Shown piece after piece: positions 26,146 through 35,067 of a DNA stretch of 64,000 nt. Position numbers and translations under genes: made by a program. Within the stretch, counting starts at the first letter, position 1. The number at the start of each line of letters is the position of its first letter. This DNA is from Phycisphaerales bacterium (GTDB lineage Bacteria > Planctomycetota > Phycisphaerae > Phycisphaerales > UBA1924), in the NCBI GenBank assembly GCA_028279375.1, contig JANQNW010000015.1:124001-188000 (forward strand), given 5' to 3'. The notes under the pieces are model-generated. The model worked only from the letters and a program-made list of their open reading frames with translations. It had not been told where the DNA came from and made no database searches.

Positions 26146-27885
26146 TCAGTTGTTCCAGAGGCTGATGAGGATGGCGAGGTCTGCGGCGCCGGTTTGGCCG
26201 TCGGCGTTGAGGTCGGCGGGGCAGGGATCGGGCTCTGCGGGGCAGGGTCCCCAGAGGCTGATGAGTGTGGCGAGGTCGACGGCGGTGACGATGCAGTCGC
26301 CGGTGAGGTCGGCTTCGTTGCAGGGGATGCCGAAGATGACGTAGGCCTCTCCGATTCTCTCATACTTCGCGGTCGCGATTAGAAGGTCGTCAACTCCGTC
26401 CGCGTTCACGTCCCCTGCAGAGGAGACTTCTATCCCGAGCAGGTCACGCTCTTCGAGCCCATGTGTCACGAAGCCGTTGTCTCCACTCAGTGTCGCAAGA
26501 TTGAGAGCACCTGGCGCACCGAGACCGGGGTCTCCGAAGATGATGTAGCCTTCGCCGGCGTGTAAGTCGGCGCCGGGCGCTCCGAGAACGAGATCGTCGA
26601 TTCCGTCGGAGTTTACGTCTCCCGCTGATGAGACGGACGATCCGCTGCCGTCGAGGAATTCGATGCCGTTGATCATGAATCCGTTGGCGCCATCGAGATC
26701 GGCGAGTTCCCGTGTTCCATCCTCGCCGACGCCTGGAGAGCCGAATATGACATAGCTCTGGCCGGAGGAAAGTGGGAACCCGTCGGCTGCAGCGTGGGGC
26801 GCTCCGATGATGAGATCGTCGATTCCGTCCGCGTTGATGTCACCGGCTGACGAAACATCGAAACCGCTGTAGTCCCTCGCGTCTATTCCGTAGAGAACGA
26901 AGCCATCATCGCCATTCAGTGAGGTGAGTTCGAGTTCGCCTGTTGAGCCCAGTCCATGCGCGCCGAAGACAATATGGGTCGCACCTCGAGGGGGTACACG
27001 ACTCAGATCGGTCGCTCGTGCGCCGATGACAAGGTCATCGATTCCGTCAGCGTTGATATCTCCGGCGCATGAGACCGAACCGCCGCTCTGGTCACCCTCG
27101 CCGTTTCCACGGATTACAAAGCCATTCGCACCATTGAGTGAAGAAAGTTCGAAACTCCCGCTTGCGCCGACGCCGGGCGCCCCGAAGACGACATAGGTCT
27201 CACCGACCGGCGGCTCCGACCTCGTGTCAACCGCTCCGATCACGAGATCGTCGATCCCATCTCCATTGAGATCACCGGCTGATGCGACGGATGTGCCGCT
27301 CCGATTGCCGGTCGCGATTCCGTTGATCACGAAGCCGTTGGCGCCATTGAGCGCGGATAGTTCAAGCAGTCCCTCCGCGCCGAGATCAGGGGCCCCGAAG
27401 ATCACATAGCTCTCGCCCGCGCTTGACCCGTTCGTATCGGCAAATGGCGCGCTCAGCACAAGATCGTCGATTCCGTCGCCATTCAGATCTCCGGCTCTCG
27501 CGACGGAGTGTCCGCTGTGGTCGGAGTCATCGATCCCATTAATCATGAATCCGTCGATGCCGCTGAGTCCGGAGAGCTCGAATACACCGCTCGAGCCGAG
27601 ACCGACGGCGCCGAATACAACGTACGTCTGACCTCTGTCTCTGCCGTCCAAATTTGAAGAGGACGCTCCGATCACGATGTCGTCGACGCCGTCTCCGTTG
27701 AGGTCTCCTGCCGACGACACCGAGCGTCCACAGCTGTCACCCGGGACGATGCCGCGGATGACAAACCCATTCGCACCGTCGAGCGAGGAGATGTCGAAGG
27801 ATGCGCCGAATGGGCCGTTTGCGAATGCTCCGAGAGACCACGCGATGACGATGGTGGCTACCGCGAGTGTTCGAGCGGTCGTCAT
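26146..27885 (-). CDS. Secreted seven-repeat FG-GAP protein with GC-type dockerin tail (paralogue 4)
   Basis: A 579-residue paralogue from ATG 27885, which has GGAG 8 nt upstream. Signal peptide RTLAVATIVIAWSLGAFANG. Seven calcium-site motifs (DLNGDGVDDIVIGA, DLNGDGIDDLVLSA, and so on to DVNADGVDDLLIAT). The mature start, GPFGASFDISSLDGANGFV, is shared almost exactly with paralogue 3, so the two are close relatives, but the blades here have diverged from each other. The dockerin tail is CNEADLTGDCIVTAVDLATLISLWGPCP-like and then DLNADGQTGAADLAILISLW. The 234-nt gap to paralogue 3 holds nothing I recognise. Confidence 0.93.
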   Translation of the reverse strand: MTTARTLAVATIVIAWSLGAFANGPFGASFDISSLDGANGFVIRGIVPGDSCGRSVSSAGDLNGDGVDDIVIGASSSNLDGRDRGQTYVVFGAVGLGSSGVFELSGLSGIDGFMINGIDDSDHSGHSVARAGDLNGDGIDDLVLSAPFADTNGSSAGESYVIFGAPDLGAEGLLELSALNGANGFVINGIATGNRSGTSVASAGDLNGDGIDDLVIGAVDTRSEPPVGETYVVFGAPGVGASGSFELSSLNGANGFVIRGNGEGDQSGGSVSCAGDINADGIDDLVIGARATDLSRVPPRGATHIVFGAHGLGSTGELELTSLNGDDGFVLYGIDARDYSGFDVSSAGDINADGIDDLIIGAPHAAADGFPLSSGQSYVIFGSPGVGEDGTRELADLDGANGFMINGIEFLDGSGSSVSSAGDVNSDGIDDLVLGAPGADLHAGEGYIIFGDPGLGAPGALNLATLSGDNGFVTHGLEERDLLGIEVSSAGDVNADGVDDLLIATAKYERIGEAYVIFGIPCNEADLTGDCIVTAVDLATLISLWGPCPAEPDPCPADLNADGQTGAADLAILISLWNN

Positions 27886-28090
27886 GGGGGGCACTCCGAG
27901 GGACGAACGGCGATTCGAGGGCGGGAGGGGACGCGTTTGAGACACGTTCGAATCCGGTCTGCGTTGCATTCGTATTTTCGAGTGGAGCTGTCGCGTGGTT
28001 CCGGCTCGCCGACATTTCTCCGGACTCGCGTCTCATACTGAGCCATATTTCACCTGGCGAGGGGTGGGCGCGTTTTGATTGAATCAAGAG

Positions 28091-28126
28091 AAAGGCCGTC
28101 GGCGCTTGTGTGCGCCGGCGGCCTTT
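28091..28126 (-). terminator. Terminator after the PEP-CTERM-like gene
   Basis: A 15-bp stem with one mismatch (28091-28105 with 28112-28126, AAAGGCCGtCGGCGC and GCGCCGgCGGCCTTT) and a 6-nt loop. It is flanked by T-rich sequence on both strands, so it can work in both directions. It lies 36 nt downstream of the minus-strand gene at 28163. Confidence 0.75.
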
Positions 28127-28162
28127 TGTGTGTGTTTCTCCCTCGATTGATGTGGGTCGGAA

Positions 28163-28771
28163 TCAGCGGCGACGGCGCACGGCCGCGAAGCCGGCGAGGG
28201 CAAGGAGGGCGGTGGCGCCTGGGCTGGGGATGGTCGAGATGGTGTCGATCTTGATCTGCACGAGGTTGCCGGGGATGACTCCGGTGACGGGGTCGCCGGC
28301 GATGATGATCTCTTCGAAGTCGGGGTTGGGTGTGATTTCGTAGTCGAGGAAATGGCTGTCGGAGAAGCCGCCGGAGCCTCCGACGAAGTTGACGGTCGTG
28401 GGGTCGGGATCGAATGCGGTGATGCCGATGTCGATGTCATCGAACTCGACGGCGCCGGCGAAGAAGAGCTGAATGCGCATCATCTTGAGTGGGAGATCAT
28501 CGATGTAGTTCGGCAGGAGGATGCGCATGTCGAGGCCGTTGTCGGAGGCGAATGCCGGGGTCGTGTCGAGGGGATAGGTTGATCCGACGGCGTTGAAGAG
28601 CGAGGTGCTCCAGTCGTTGTCGGGCGGGCCGACGTAATCGAAGCACGCCTGCACGGAGTTTTCGTCTCCTCGATAGGCGGGCGGATTCTCGGTGAATCCG
28701 GCGATCGCCGCGGGGGCGAATGCGATGATGGCGGTTGCGGACAGAGCGATAGCGGTCGTGAATCGGGTCAC
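28163..28771 (-). CDS. Secreted protein with PEP-CTERM-like sorting tail
   Basis: A 202-residue protein. GTG 28771 is preceded by GGGAGG with a 7-nt spacer, which decides this start over an ATG at 28810. Signal peptide TAIALSATAIIAFAPAAIAG. The C-terminal 21 residues have a PSPGATALLAL stretch, a hydrophobic helix and four arginines, the sorting-signal layout of PEP-CTERM proteins as seen in Phycisphaerales (Pro-rich motif, membrane helix, basic end). The middle region is beta-rich and acidic (FDDIDIGITAF, GGSGGFSDSHF), perhaps a PEP-CTERM-type adhesion/matrix domain. No exosortase gene is in this window. Confidence 0.8.
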   Translation of the reverse strand: MTRFTTAIALSATAIIAFAPAAIAGFTENPPAYRGDENSVQACFDYVGPPDNDWSTSLFNAVGSTYPLDTTPAFASDNGLDMRILLPNYIDDLPLKMMRIQLFFAGAVEFDDIDIGITAFDPDPTTVNFVGGSGGFSDSHFLDYEITPNPDFEEIIIAGDPVTGVIPGNLVQIKIDTISTIPSPGATALLALAGFAAVRRRR

Positions 28772-29158
28772 GTTGCACCTCCCGGCGCGCGGAGTGGTTG
28801 CGCGCCGCACGATTGGTCGTGTCAGTCAGCGCAGCGCACGAGATTGATCGCGGGAGGTCACACACTCGGCTGTCGGCGGAGCGCGCGCATTCTGCGCAGC
28901 TCGACGACAGCCTGGGCACGGTTCGCGCGTGACAACACGAGCGCCTGCGAACGCAAGCGCAGCGAAACAACCGGACGCCAAACGTCCAGACACAAAGCAG
29001 ATTTTCCGGTGTCTGCCACTCAGACACTCACGAGTTGTCGTGAGTTCTTCCCTTGCTTCGCACGGTAGTGCGTCGTCTTGCAGTTCGCAAGAAAAATCAC
29101 GGTGTTTCCGCGCGGGACGTGTCTCCCTCGTGCGCGTGTTGCGGCTAGATTGGCGGCC
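28772..29158. promoter_or_regulatory. 387-nt divergent intergenic region with two overlapping hairpins
   Basis: This region separates the PEP-CTERM-like gene from the lipoprotein gene at 29159. Near the right end two perfect inverted repeats overlap: GTGTCTG (29009-29015) with CAGACAC (29021-29027), and ACTCACGA (29026-29033) with TCGTGAGT (29038-29045). They share two bases, so the stems could compete, or they could be operator sites. No gene is visible. Confidence 0.35.
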
Positions 29159-29623
29159 ATGCCACGCGTGCGCAACGCTTGTATTGGCGTGTGTCTGCTG
29201 ACGGCGCTGTCGTTCTCAGGATGTGCGCCACTCGGCATCGGTCTCAAGGGGCGGCCGAGCGATGAGGTGATCGAGGCGCAAGGGTTTGGATCACCGCTGA
29301 CGCGCGCTGAGGCGATCGCGCTGTATGAAGCATGGTTGGCGGAGCTCGAGGCGGAGGTTGCAGCGAAGAATCTCGAGCACTTGGGCTGGGGATGCCGCTT
29401 CGGGGAGTACACGTGGACACGATTCGGTCCGGCGTGGCTCGAGATCGGCGTGCGGAAGCGCTACACACTCGGCTATGGGCTCGGTGGGTATGCGACGTGC
29501 CAGGAGTATGAGCACCTTGGTGAATCGGATGTGCCGGTGTTCGTGCTGTTTCGCGATGGCGAGTTGTTTATCGGGGGGATGGGGGATCAAAGAGTCGTTG
29601 AGCAGATGGGGTTTCTTGATTGA
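29159..29623 (+). CDS. Small lipoprotein, first of a paralogous pair
   Basis: A 154-residue protein from ATG 29159; the lipobox is SFSGC in a signal peptide NACIGVCLLTALSFSGC. The mature part is acidic to mid-length (LTRAEAIALYEAWLAELEAE) and has a C-terminal half with WLEIGVRKRYTLGYGLGG and VPVFVLFRDGELFIGG. The second half resembles the next gene. Its stop overlaps the next start (TGATG). Function unknown; family not recognised. Confidence 0.7.
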   Translation: MPRVRNACIGVCLLTALSFSGCAPLGIGLKGRPSDEVIEAQGFGSPLTRAEAIALYEAWLAELEAEVAAKNLEHLGWGCRFGEYTWTRFGPAWLEIGVRKRYTLGYGLGGYATCQEYEHLGESDVPVFVLFRDGELFIGGMGDQRVVEQMGFLD

Positions 29624-30090
29624 TGTCGCGCGCGCTCGCCATGGTGATAAGCGCGTTGTTCGCGGGGAGTATCGCTGGTTGTGTGACGAGCCAGGTGACG
29701 CCGACGTACGAGGAGCTGCAGGCCGCGGATTTCGGACGGGTGATGCCGCGGTCAGAGTGCGAGCAGCGCGCGGAGGTGGCGATGCGCGATGTGCTCGACC
29801 GGCTGGATCACGTGGCGCCGTATCGATTTCGTTGGAAGAAGCACGGCAAGGGATGGATGTACGTGGGCGCGTTCAACGAGCGACAGTACGGGTATCTGCT
29901 GTGGGGGAGTGTCGAGACGACGGAGGAGCATCCGCACCTGATGCCGTGGGTGATGCCTTGTGTGGTGCTGATGCGCGACGGAAAGGTGTTGGGTGGCGGG
30001 CACGTGCCGTGGGATCGGCCGACGCGCCAGCACTTCTGGATCGAGGACTTCGGGTTTGCGGATACGGTGGGCGCGGAGGATGCGCGCTAG
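29623..30090 (+). CDS. Small lipoprotein, second of a paralogous pair
   Basis: A 155-residue protein starting at ATG 29623, one base inside the previous stop codon. Signal peptide AMVISALFAGSIAGC gives a lipidated Cys. The C-terminal part shares the layout of the preceding protein: GWMYVGAFNERQYGYLLWGS, then MPCVVLMRDGKVLGGG against VPVFVLFRDGELFIGG. This suggests a tandem duplication. Its stop codon overlaps the convergent FG-GAP gene by 4 nt, sharing the bases CTAG. Confidence 0.7.
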   Translation: MSRALAMVISALFAGSIAGCVTSQVTPTYEELQAADFGRVMPRSECEQRAEVAMRDVLDRLDHVAPYRFRWKKHGKGWMYVGAFNERQYGYLLWGSVETTEEHPHLMPWVMPCVVLMRDGKVLGGGHVPWDRPTRQHFWIEDFGFADTVGAEDAR

Positions 30091-31847
30091 GGCGACCAGT
30101 TTCCGATGAGCGTGGCGAGGTCTGTGGCGTTGACGTCGCCGTCGCCGTTGAGATCGGCGAGGCAGTCGTCGGTGCGCACGATGGGGCATGGTCCCCAGGC
30201 GCCGATGCAGATGGAGATGTCGAAACTGTTGACGATGCAATCGTCGTTGAGGTCGCCGGGGATGGCGGTGGGGGCGCCGAAGAGGATCGCAGTACGGCCG
30301 TTGTCGTACATGCCGGGGGTGTCCGCTTTGCGCGCGCCGATGATGACGTCTTCGAGGCCGTCGCCGTTGATGTCTGCGGCGCCGACTGCTTCGCCGCTGT
30401 AGTCATAGTCGGCGGCGCCGGTGATGGCGAAGACGAATGCGTCTGGGACGGAGTCGGGATCATCGAGATCGATCGTGCCGGAGTTTCCGACATCCTTGGC
30501 GCCGAGGATCACGTAGGACTCGCCTGAGAGGAATGAGCCGGGCTCTTCTGCGCGTGGCGCGCCGGTAATCACATCGGAGAAGCCGTCGCCGTTGATGTCG
30601 CCGGCGGCGACTGCGGAGCCTGACCGGTCGTACTGCTCAGCGCCCTGGATTCGGAAGCCGTTCGCGCCATCGAGCGTGGTGATGTTGAATGCGCCGGAGT
30701 CGCCGAGTGTGGGGGAGCCGAAGATGACGTATGTCTCGCCGGCTGAGTAGCGCATGCCGATTGTCACGTCGTTGTCTCCGAGGATGATGTCGGAGAAGCC
30801 GTCGGCGTTGACGTCGCCTGAGGCGAGGGCGGTCTCCGAGGCGTAGCCGGAGATGATGCCGGTGATGGCGAAGCCATCCGGGCCATTGAGCGCGAGGGTG
30901 TTGAAGTCGGCGCTGGTGTGGAGATCGGCGGCGCCCCGGACGACGTAGCGATCGATCAGGAGTTCGTCGAATCCGTCGCCGTCGATGTCGCCGCCGGAGG
31001 CGAGGGCTTGCCCGAGGTTGGCGTACTCGAATGCGCCCTCGACTCGGAAGCCGCTGGGCGCTGCGAGCGTGTCGAGGGAGATGGATCCTGAGGCGCCGAT
31101 GTTGGCGGCGCCGAAGAGGATGTAGACGGCGCCGGCGAACTCGTCGTCGCCAACATCGGCCTGGGGGGCACTGACGGCGAGGTCGCTTACGCCATCGCCG
31201 TTGAGGTCGCCGGCGCTGGCGACGGCTGTTCCGGCGTAGGCGTAGCTCTCCGATATTTCGATCCTGAATCCGTTGTCGCCATCGAGGGCGGAGACATCGA
31301 GCACACCGGAGTCGCCGATGTCTGCAGCGCCGAAGATGACGTAGGCGGCGCCGAGGTTGGTTTCGAGCGGGCCGTCGCCATCGACGGCGCGCGCGCCGAT
31401 GATGATGTCGTCGATGTCGTCGCCGTTGACGTCGCCAGCTGCTGCGATGGAGGCGCCGAGGTGGTCGTAGTCCTCTTCGCCGCGGATGGTAAAGCCGTTG
31501 TCGCCATTGAGTGACGCGAGGCTCTGCGGCATGTCGAACGAGAGACCCGGCTCGCCGAAGATGACGTAGGCCTCGCCGGCGCAGCCGTAGGTTCCGGCGC
31601 CGACAGCGCCTGCGGCGCCGATGATGATGTCCTCGAAGCCGTCGCCGTTGATATCGCCGGCGGAGGTGGCGGCGTAGCCGGAGTCGTCGTAGTTGCTTGC
31701 GCCAATGAATGTGAAGCCGGTGTCTTCGTTGATCGCGGCGAGATCGACGGGTGTGACGAATGGCTGTATGGCGAGTGCGGTGGCGGCGCCGGCGGCGGCG
31801 ATGAGGCCGGCGGGGGCGAGTGCGCGTGGTTGGGTGTTCGTTTTCAT
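30087..31847 (-). CDS. Secreted seven-repeat FG-GAP protein with GC-type dockerin tail (paralogue 5)
   Basis: A 586-residue paralogue from ATG 31847 (MKTNTQPRALA), with signal peptide APAGLIAAAGAATALA. Seven calcium-site motifs, more diverged than in paralogues 1-4: DINGDGFEDIIIGA, DVNGDDIDDIIIGA, DLNGDGVSDLAVSA, DIDGDGFDELLIDR, DVNADGFSDIILGD, DINGDGFSDVITGA, DINGDGLEDVIIGA. The fourth lacks the usual IGA end. Blades carry a YD/YDYSG motif rather than the GID..SG of the first group. Dockerin tail: DLNDDCIVNSFDISICIGAWGPCP-like and DLNGDGDVNATDLATLIGNW. Its stop overlaps that of the convergent lipoprotein gene. Confidence 0.92.
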   Translation of the reverse strand: MKTNTQPRALAPAGLIAAAGAATALAIQPFVTPVDLAAINEDTGFTFIGASNYDDSGYAATSAGDINGDGFEDIIIGAAGAVGAGTYGCAGEAYVIFGEPGLSFDMPQSLASLNGDNGFTIRGEEDYDHLGASIAAAGDVNGDDIDDIIIGARAVDGDGPLETNLGAAYVIFGAADIGDSGVLDVSALDGDNGFRIEISESYAYAGTAVASAGDLNGDGVSDLAVSAPQADVGDDEFAGAVYILFGAANIGASGSISLDTLAAPSGFRVEGAFEYANLGQALASGGDIDGDGFDELLIDRYVVRGAADLHTSADFNTLALNGPDGFAITGIISGYASETALASGDVNADGFSDIILGDNDVTIGMRYSAGETYVIFGSPTLGDSGAFNITTLDGANGFRIQGAEQYDRSGSAVAAGDINGDGFSDVITGAPRAEEPGSFLSGESYVILGAKDVGNSGTIDLDDPDSVPDAFVFAITGAADYDYSGEAVGAADINGDGLEDVIIGARKADTPGMYDNGRTAILFGAPTAIPGDLNDDCIVNSFDISICIGAWGPCPIVRTDDCLADLNGDGDVNATDLATLIGNWSP

Positions 31848-31992
31848 GATGCGCGACGGGCCTCGCGACATTGATTGATATCGGCGAGGGTATCGCGCGG
31901 TTGTGAAAACGCTGAGCTAAATGTGGTTTGGCGCGTGCCGTGGCGTGCGCAGAATGAGGGGGCGAGCGGGGAGTTGATCTGCGCTGTGACGA

Positions 31993-33750
31993 CTACGAAC
32001 TCCAGAAGCCAATGAGGAAGGCCAGGTCTGCGGCGCCGACGTCGCCGCTCATGTCGAAGTCGGCGGGGCAGGGGTCGGGCATGGGTGGGCATGGTCCCCA
32101 GAGGCCGATGAGCGTGGCGAGGTCGAGGGCGTTGACTATCCCGTCGCCGGAGAGATCGGCTGGATTGCCTGCGTCGCCGAAGACGACGTAGGCCTTGCCG
32201 CCTGGCGCCCCGGGGGCGCCGATGGTGATGTCGGTTGCGCCGTCGTCGTTGACATCGCCCGCGCTTTCGACTGCGAGGCCGGCCTGTTCAGCGGCGATGG
32301 CGCCATTGAAGATGGCGCCTTCGTCAACTGTCAGTGTCGCGAGATCGATGGATCCGGATGATCCGACGGCAGCGCCGCCATAGATGAGATAGACGCGGCC
32401 GGCGTTTGCGCGCATGCCCGGGTCTGCGTTGCTTGCGCCGATGAGAATGTCATTGACGCCGTCGCCGTTCACATCTCCGGCGCCTGCGACAGCGCCGCCG
32501 GCCTGGTCGTCCATCGCTTCGCCGTTGAGAACGTATCCGTTGGTCCCGTTGAGCGACGAGAGTTCGAGCGCCCCGCCCGCGCCGATTCCGACAGCGCCGA
32601 AGACGACGTAGGCGGCGCCTGCGCTGTCGATCGCGCCTGGATCTGCGCGGAAGGCGCCGACGAGGACGTCATCGATCGTGTCCTCGTTGACATCGCCGAG
32701 CGCGGCGCAGGCGATGCCGGATGAATCGCTCATGGCGACGCCATTGAGGGCGAAGCCATTGGATCCATCGAGGAGCGCGAGGTTGATGGGGCCGGTGGCG
32801 CCGATGTTGGCGTCGCCGAAGACGACGTAGGTTCTGCCGGCGTACTGCCTGGCGCCGGGGTCGGAGAAGGGCGTGCCGATGAGGAGGTCGTCGATGGTGT
32901 CGCCGTTGATGTCGCCGGCGCTGGAGACGGAGTAGCCCGCGCCGTCGTATTCGTTTGGTCCGAAGAGTGAGAATCCATCGGCGGGCGCCAGCGCGGCGAG
33001 TTGGATGAGACCGGATGCGCCGACGTTGGCGTCGCCGAAGATGACATAGCACTCGCCGGCGTATTCATCGCCGCCCGCGAAGGCGAGGGGCGCGCTGACG
33101 ATGACGTCTTCACAGCCATCGCCGTTGACATCGCCTGCGGCGCTGACGTCGTAGCCCGTGGAGTTGTAGGCGTCGGCGCCGCGGATCTCGATGCCGTTCA
33201 TGCCGTTGAGCGATGCGAGGTTGAGCATCCCGGAGGCGCCGACGCCGACGGCGCCGAAGACGACGTAGCACTTGCCGGCGTAGTCCTGCTTGTTGGCCTG
33301 GGCGTAGGGGGCGCCGATGACGATGTCATCGATCATGTCGCCGTTGATATCGCCGATGGAGGCGACGGAGAATCCGGCGTAGTCGCCTTCGTTTTCGCCG
33401 TTGATGACGAATCCGTTTGTTCCATCGAGCGTGGAGAGATCGATGGAGCCGGCGCTGCCGAGGTTCTCGGCGCCGAAGATGATGTAGGCACGGCCGGTGT
33501 CTGCGCTGACGCCGTCGTAGGCGAAGTAATCTCCGATGAGGAGATCGGTTATGCCGTCGCCGTTGATATCGCCGGCGGATGAGACGGCGAAGCCGAGGTC
33601 GAAGCCATCGACGGGATCGGTGAGTGTGAAGCCGTTTGAGCCGTCGAGGGCGGAGAGCTCAATCTCGTTGGGTGCGCCCGCTCTTGATGAGGTTGCGGCG
33701 CCGGCGAGGAGGATGAGTGTTGCGGCCGGAGTGAGCGCGCGATGCTGCAT
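31993..33750 (-). CDS. Secreted seven-repeat FG-GAP protein with GC-type dockerin tail (paralogue 6)
   Basis: A 585-residue paralogue from ATG 33750, with signal peptide ALTPAATLILLAGAATSSRAG. The seven motifs run DINGDGITDLLIGD to DVNDDGATDITIGA; two of them have Met or Thr for Gly (DINGDMIDD, DINGDTIDD, DVNEDTIDD). Blades carry the EYAGECYVIFGDANVGASG type of strand also seen in paralogue 5, so 5 and 6 form a subgroup. Dockerin tail: NPADLSGDGIVNALDLATLIGLWGPCP-like, then DFDMSGDVGAADLAFLIGFW. Confidence 0.92.
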   Translation of the reverse strand: MQHRALTPAATLILLAGAATSSRAGAPNEIELSALDGSNGFTLTDPVDGFDLGFAVSSAGDINGDGITDLLIGDYFAYDGVSADTGRAYIIFGAENLGSAGSIDLSTLDGTNGFVINGENEGDYAGFSVASIGDINGDMIDDIVIGAPYAQANKQDYAGKCYVVFGAVGVGASGMLNLASLNGMNGIEIRGADAYNSTGYDVSAAGDVNGDGCEDVIVSAPLAFAGGDEYAGECYVIFGDANVGASGLIQLAALAPADGFSLFGPNEYDGAGYSVSSAGDINGDTIDDLLIGTPFSDPGARQYAGRTYVVFGDANIGATGPINLALLDGSNGFALNGVAMSDSSGIACAALGDVNEDTIDDVLVGAFRADPGAIDSAGAAYVVFGAVGIGAGGALELSSLNGTNGYVLNGEAMDDQAGGAVAGAGDVNGDGVNDILIGASNADPGMRANAGRVYLIYGGAAVGSSGSIDLATLTVDEGAIFNGAIAAEQAGLAVESAGDVNDDGATDITIGAPGAPGGKAYVVFGDAGNPADLSGDGIVNALDLATLIGLWGPCPPMPDPCPADFDMSGDVGAADLAFLIGFWSS

Positions 33751-33854
33751 GTGTGGGCCCCACGAGTGAACGAAAGTGGGGGGCACAGTAGGTGTGCGCG
33801 GTGGTTTATGGAAGGGGAATGGTGGGGATCGAGTGGGGAAGTTTGATTGGAGAG

Positions 33855-33920
33855 TTATGAACCCCAAAGTCCGATGAGTTCGGCGATGTCGGAGGCGCCG
33901 ATCTGGTTGTCGGCGTCGGA
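33855..33920 (-). pseudogene. Relic of a GC-type dockerin tail
   Basis: The minus strand reads S-DADNQIGASDIAELIGLWGS followed by TAA, which is the second half of the GC-type dockerin seen in the neighbours (DADGQIGAADLAILIAGW). An in-frame stop at 33930-33932 lies just upstream, so no gene is attached. The TIGR03032-type gene begins 27 nt beyond. The remnant points to a lost FG-GAP gene of the same orientation. Confidence 0.8.
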
Positions 33921-33946
33921 GCGGGGAGATCAGTTAACCTTGCGCC

Positions 33947-35059
33947 ATGACCCAGGCATCAACAGGACAGGCAGGGAAGGCGCCGGAGCTTGCGCTCACC
34001 GCATCCAGAGGGCTCGTCGAGTGGATGGCGCGGGAGCGCGTGAGCCTGGCGTTCACGACGTATCAGGTCGGCAAGCTCTTCATGGTCGGCGTGCAGCCGG
34101 ATGGGAAGCTGTCGGTCTTTGAGCGCACGTTCAATCGGTGCATGGGGATGCATGTCGATGATGCGGCGCAGACGGTGTGGATGACGTCGCTGTATCAGCT
34201 GTGGCGCATGGAGAACTATGTGCCGCTGGGGGCGGCGACGAGCGACGGGTTCGATCGGCTGTATGTGCCGACGGTTGGATACACGACGGGCGACATTGAC
34301 ATTCACGATCTGCATTGCCGTGCGGATGGGACGCCAGTCTTTTGCGCGACGCTGTTCAACTGTCTTGCGACGGTGGATGCGGAGCGGAGTTTCGTGCCGT
34401 TGTGGAAGCCGCCGTTTATTTCGGCGCTGGTGGCGGAGGATCGGTGTCATCTGAACGGGATGGCGTTCGATCCGGTGGCGAAGGCGCCGGCGTATGTGAC
34501 GATGGTGAGCCGTTCGGATGTGAGCGACGGCTGGCGCGATCATCGCGAGGGTGGCGGGCTCATCATGGATGTGCGGACGAACGAAGTGGTGGCGGAGGGG
34601 CTTTCGATGCCGCACTCGCCGCGTGTGCATCCGGAGTGGCCAGACCGGGTGTGGCTGCTGAACGCGGGGACGGGATTCCTTGGCTACGTGAAGACGAGCG
34701 GGAGCGACCGGTCGTTTCACGAGGTGGCGTTCTGCCCGGGGTTCCTGCGCGGGATGAGCTTTGTGGGGAAGAAGGCGCTGGTGGGGTTGAGCGCAAGCCG
34801 CGAGAACCGGACGTTCAGCGGGCTGCCGCTCGACAAGAACCTGTCCGATCGGGCGGCGGAGGCGCGTTGCGCGATTCACGTCGTTGATCTGGAGACCGGC
34901 ACGACGGAGCACTGGCTGCGCGTCGAGGGGATCGTGAAGGAGTTGTACGACGTCGTCGCGCTACGGAACGTGATGCGTCCGAAGCTGTTGGGGTTCAAGA
35001 CGGATGAGATTCGTCGGACGCTGCGCGTGGATGGGGAGGGGATGAGTGAGACGCTCTGA
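33947..35059 (+). CDS. TIGR03032-family (DUF4915-like) protein
   Basis: A 370-residue soluble protein recognised as TIGR03032 family: RVSLAFTTYQVGKLFMVG near the start, then FNRCMGM, VWMTSLYQLWRMEN, TTGDIDIHDL, CHLNGMAF and the end FVGKKALVGLSASRENRTFSGLPL. Members have no assigned function; the repeated beta pattern suggests a propeller. It lacks a signal peptide. It lies on the + strand between a dockerin relic and a minus-strand FG-GAP gene, ending 8 nt from that gene's stop. This is the only TIGR03032 gene here. Confidence 0.85.
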   Translation: MTQASTGQAGKAPELALTASRGLVEWMARERVSLAFTTYQVGKLFMVGVQPDGKLSVFERTFNRCMGMHVDDAAQTVWMTSLYQLWRMENYVPLGAATSDGFDRLYVPTVGYTTGDIDIHDLHCRADGTPVFCATLFNCLATVDAERSFVPLWKPPFISALVAEDRCHLNGMAFDPVAKAPAYVTMVSRSDVSDGWRDHREGGGLIMDVRTNEVVAEGLSMPHSPRVHPEWPDRVWLLNAGTGFLGYVKTSGSDRSFHEVAFCPGFLRGMSFVGKKALVGLSASRENRTFSGLPLDKNLSDRAAEARCAIHVVDLETGTTEHWLRVEGIVKELYDVVALRNVMRPKLLGFKTDEIRRTLRVDGEGMSETL

Positions 35060-35067
35060 GTGGCGAC

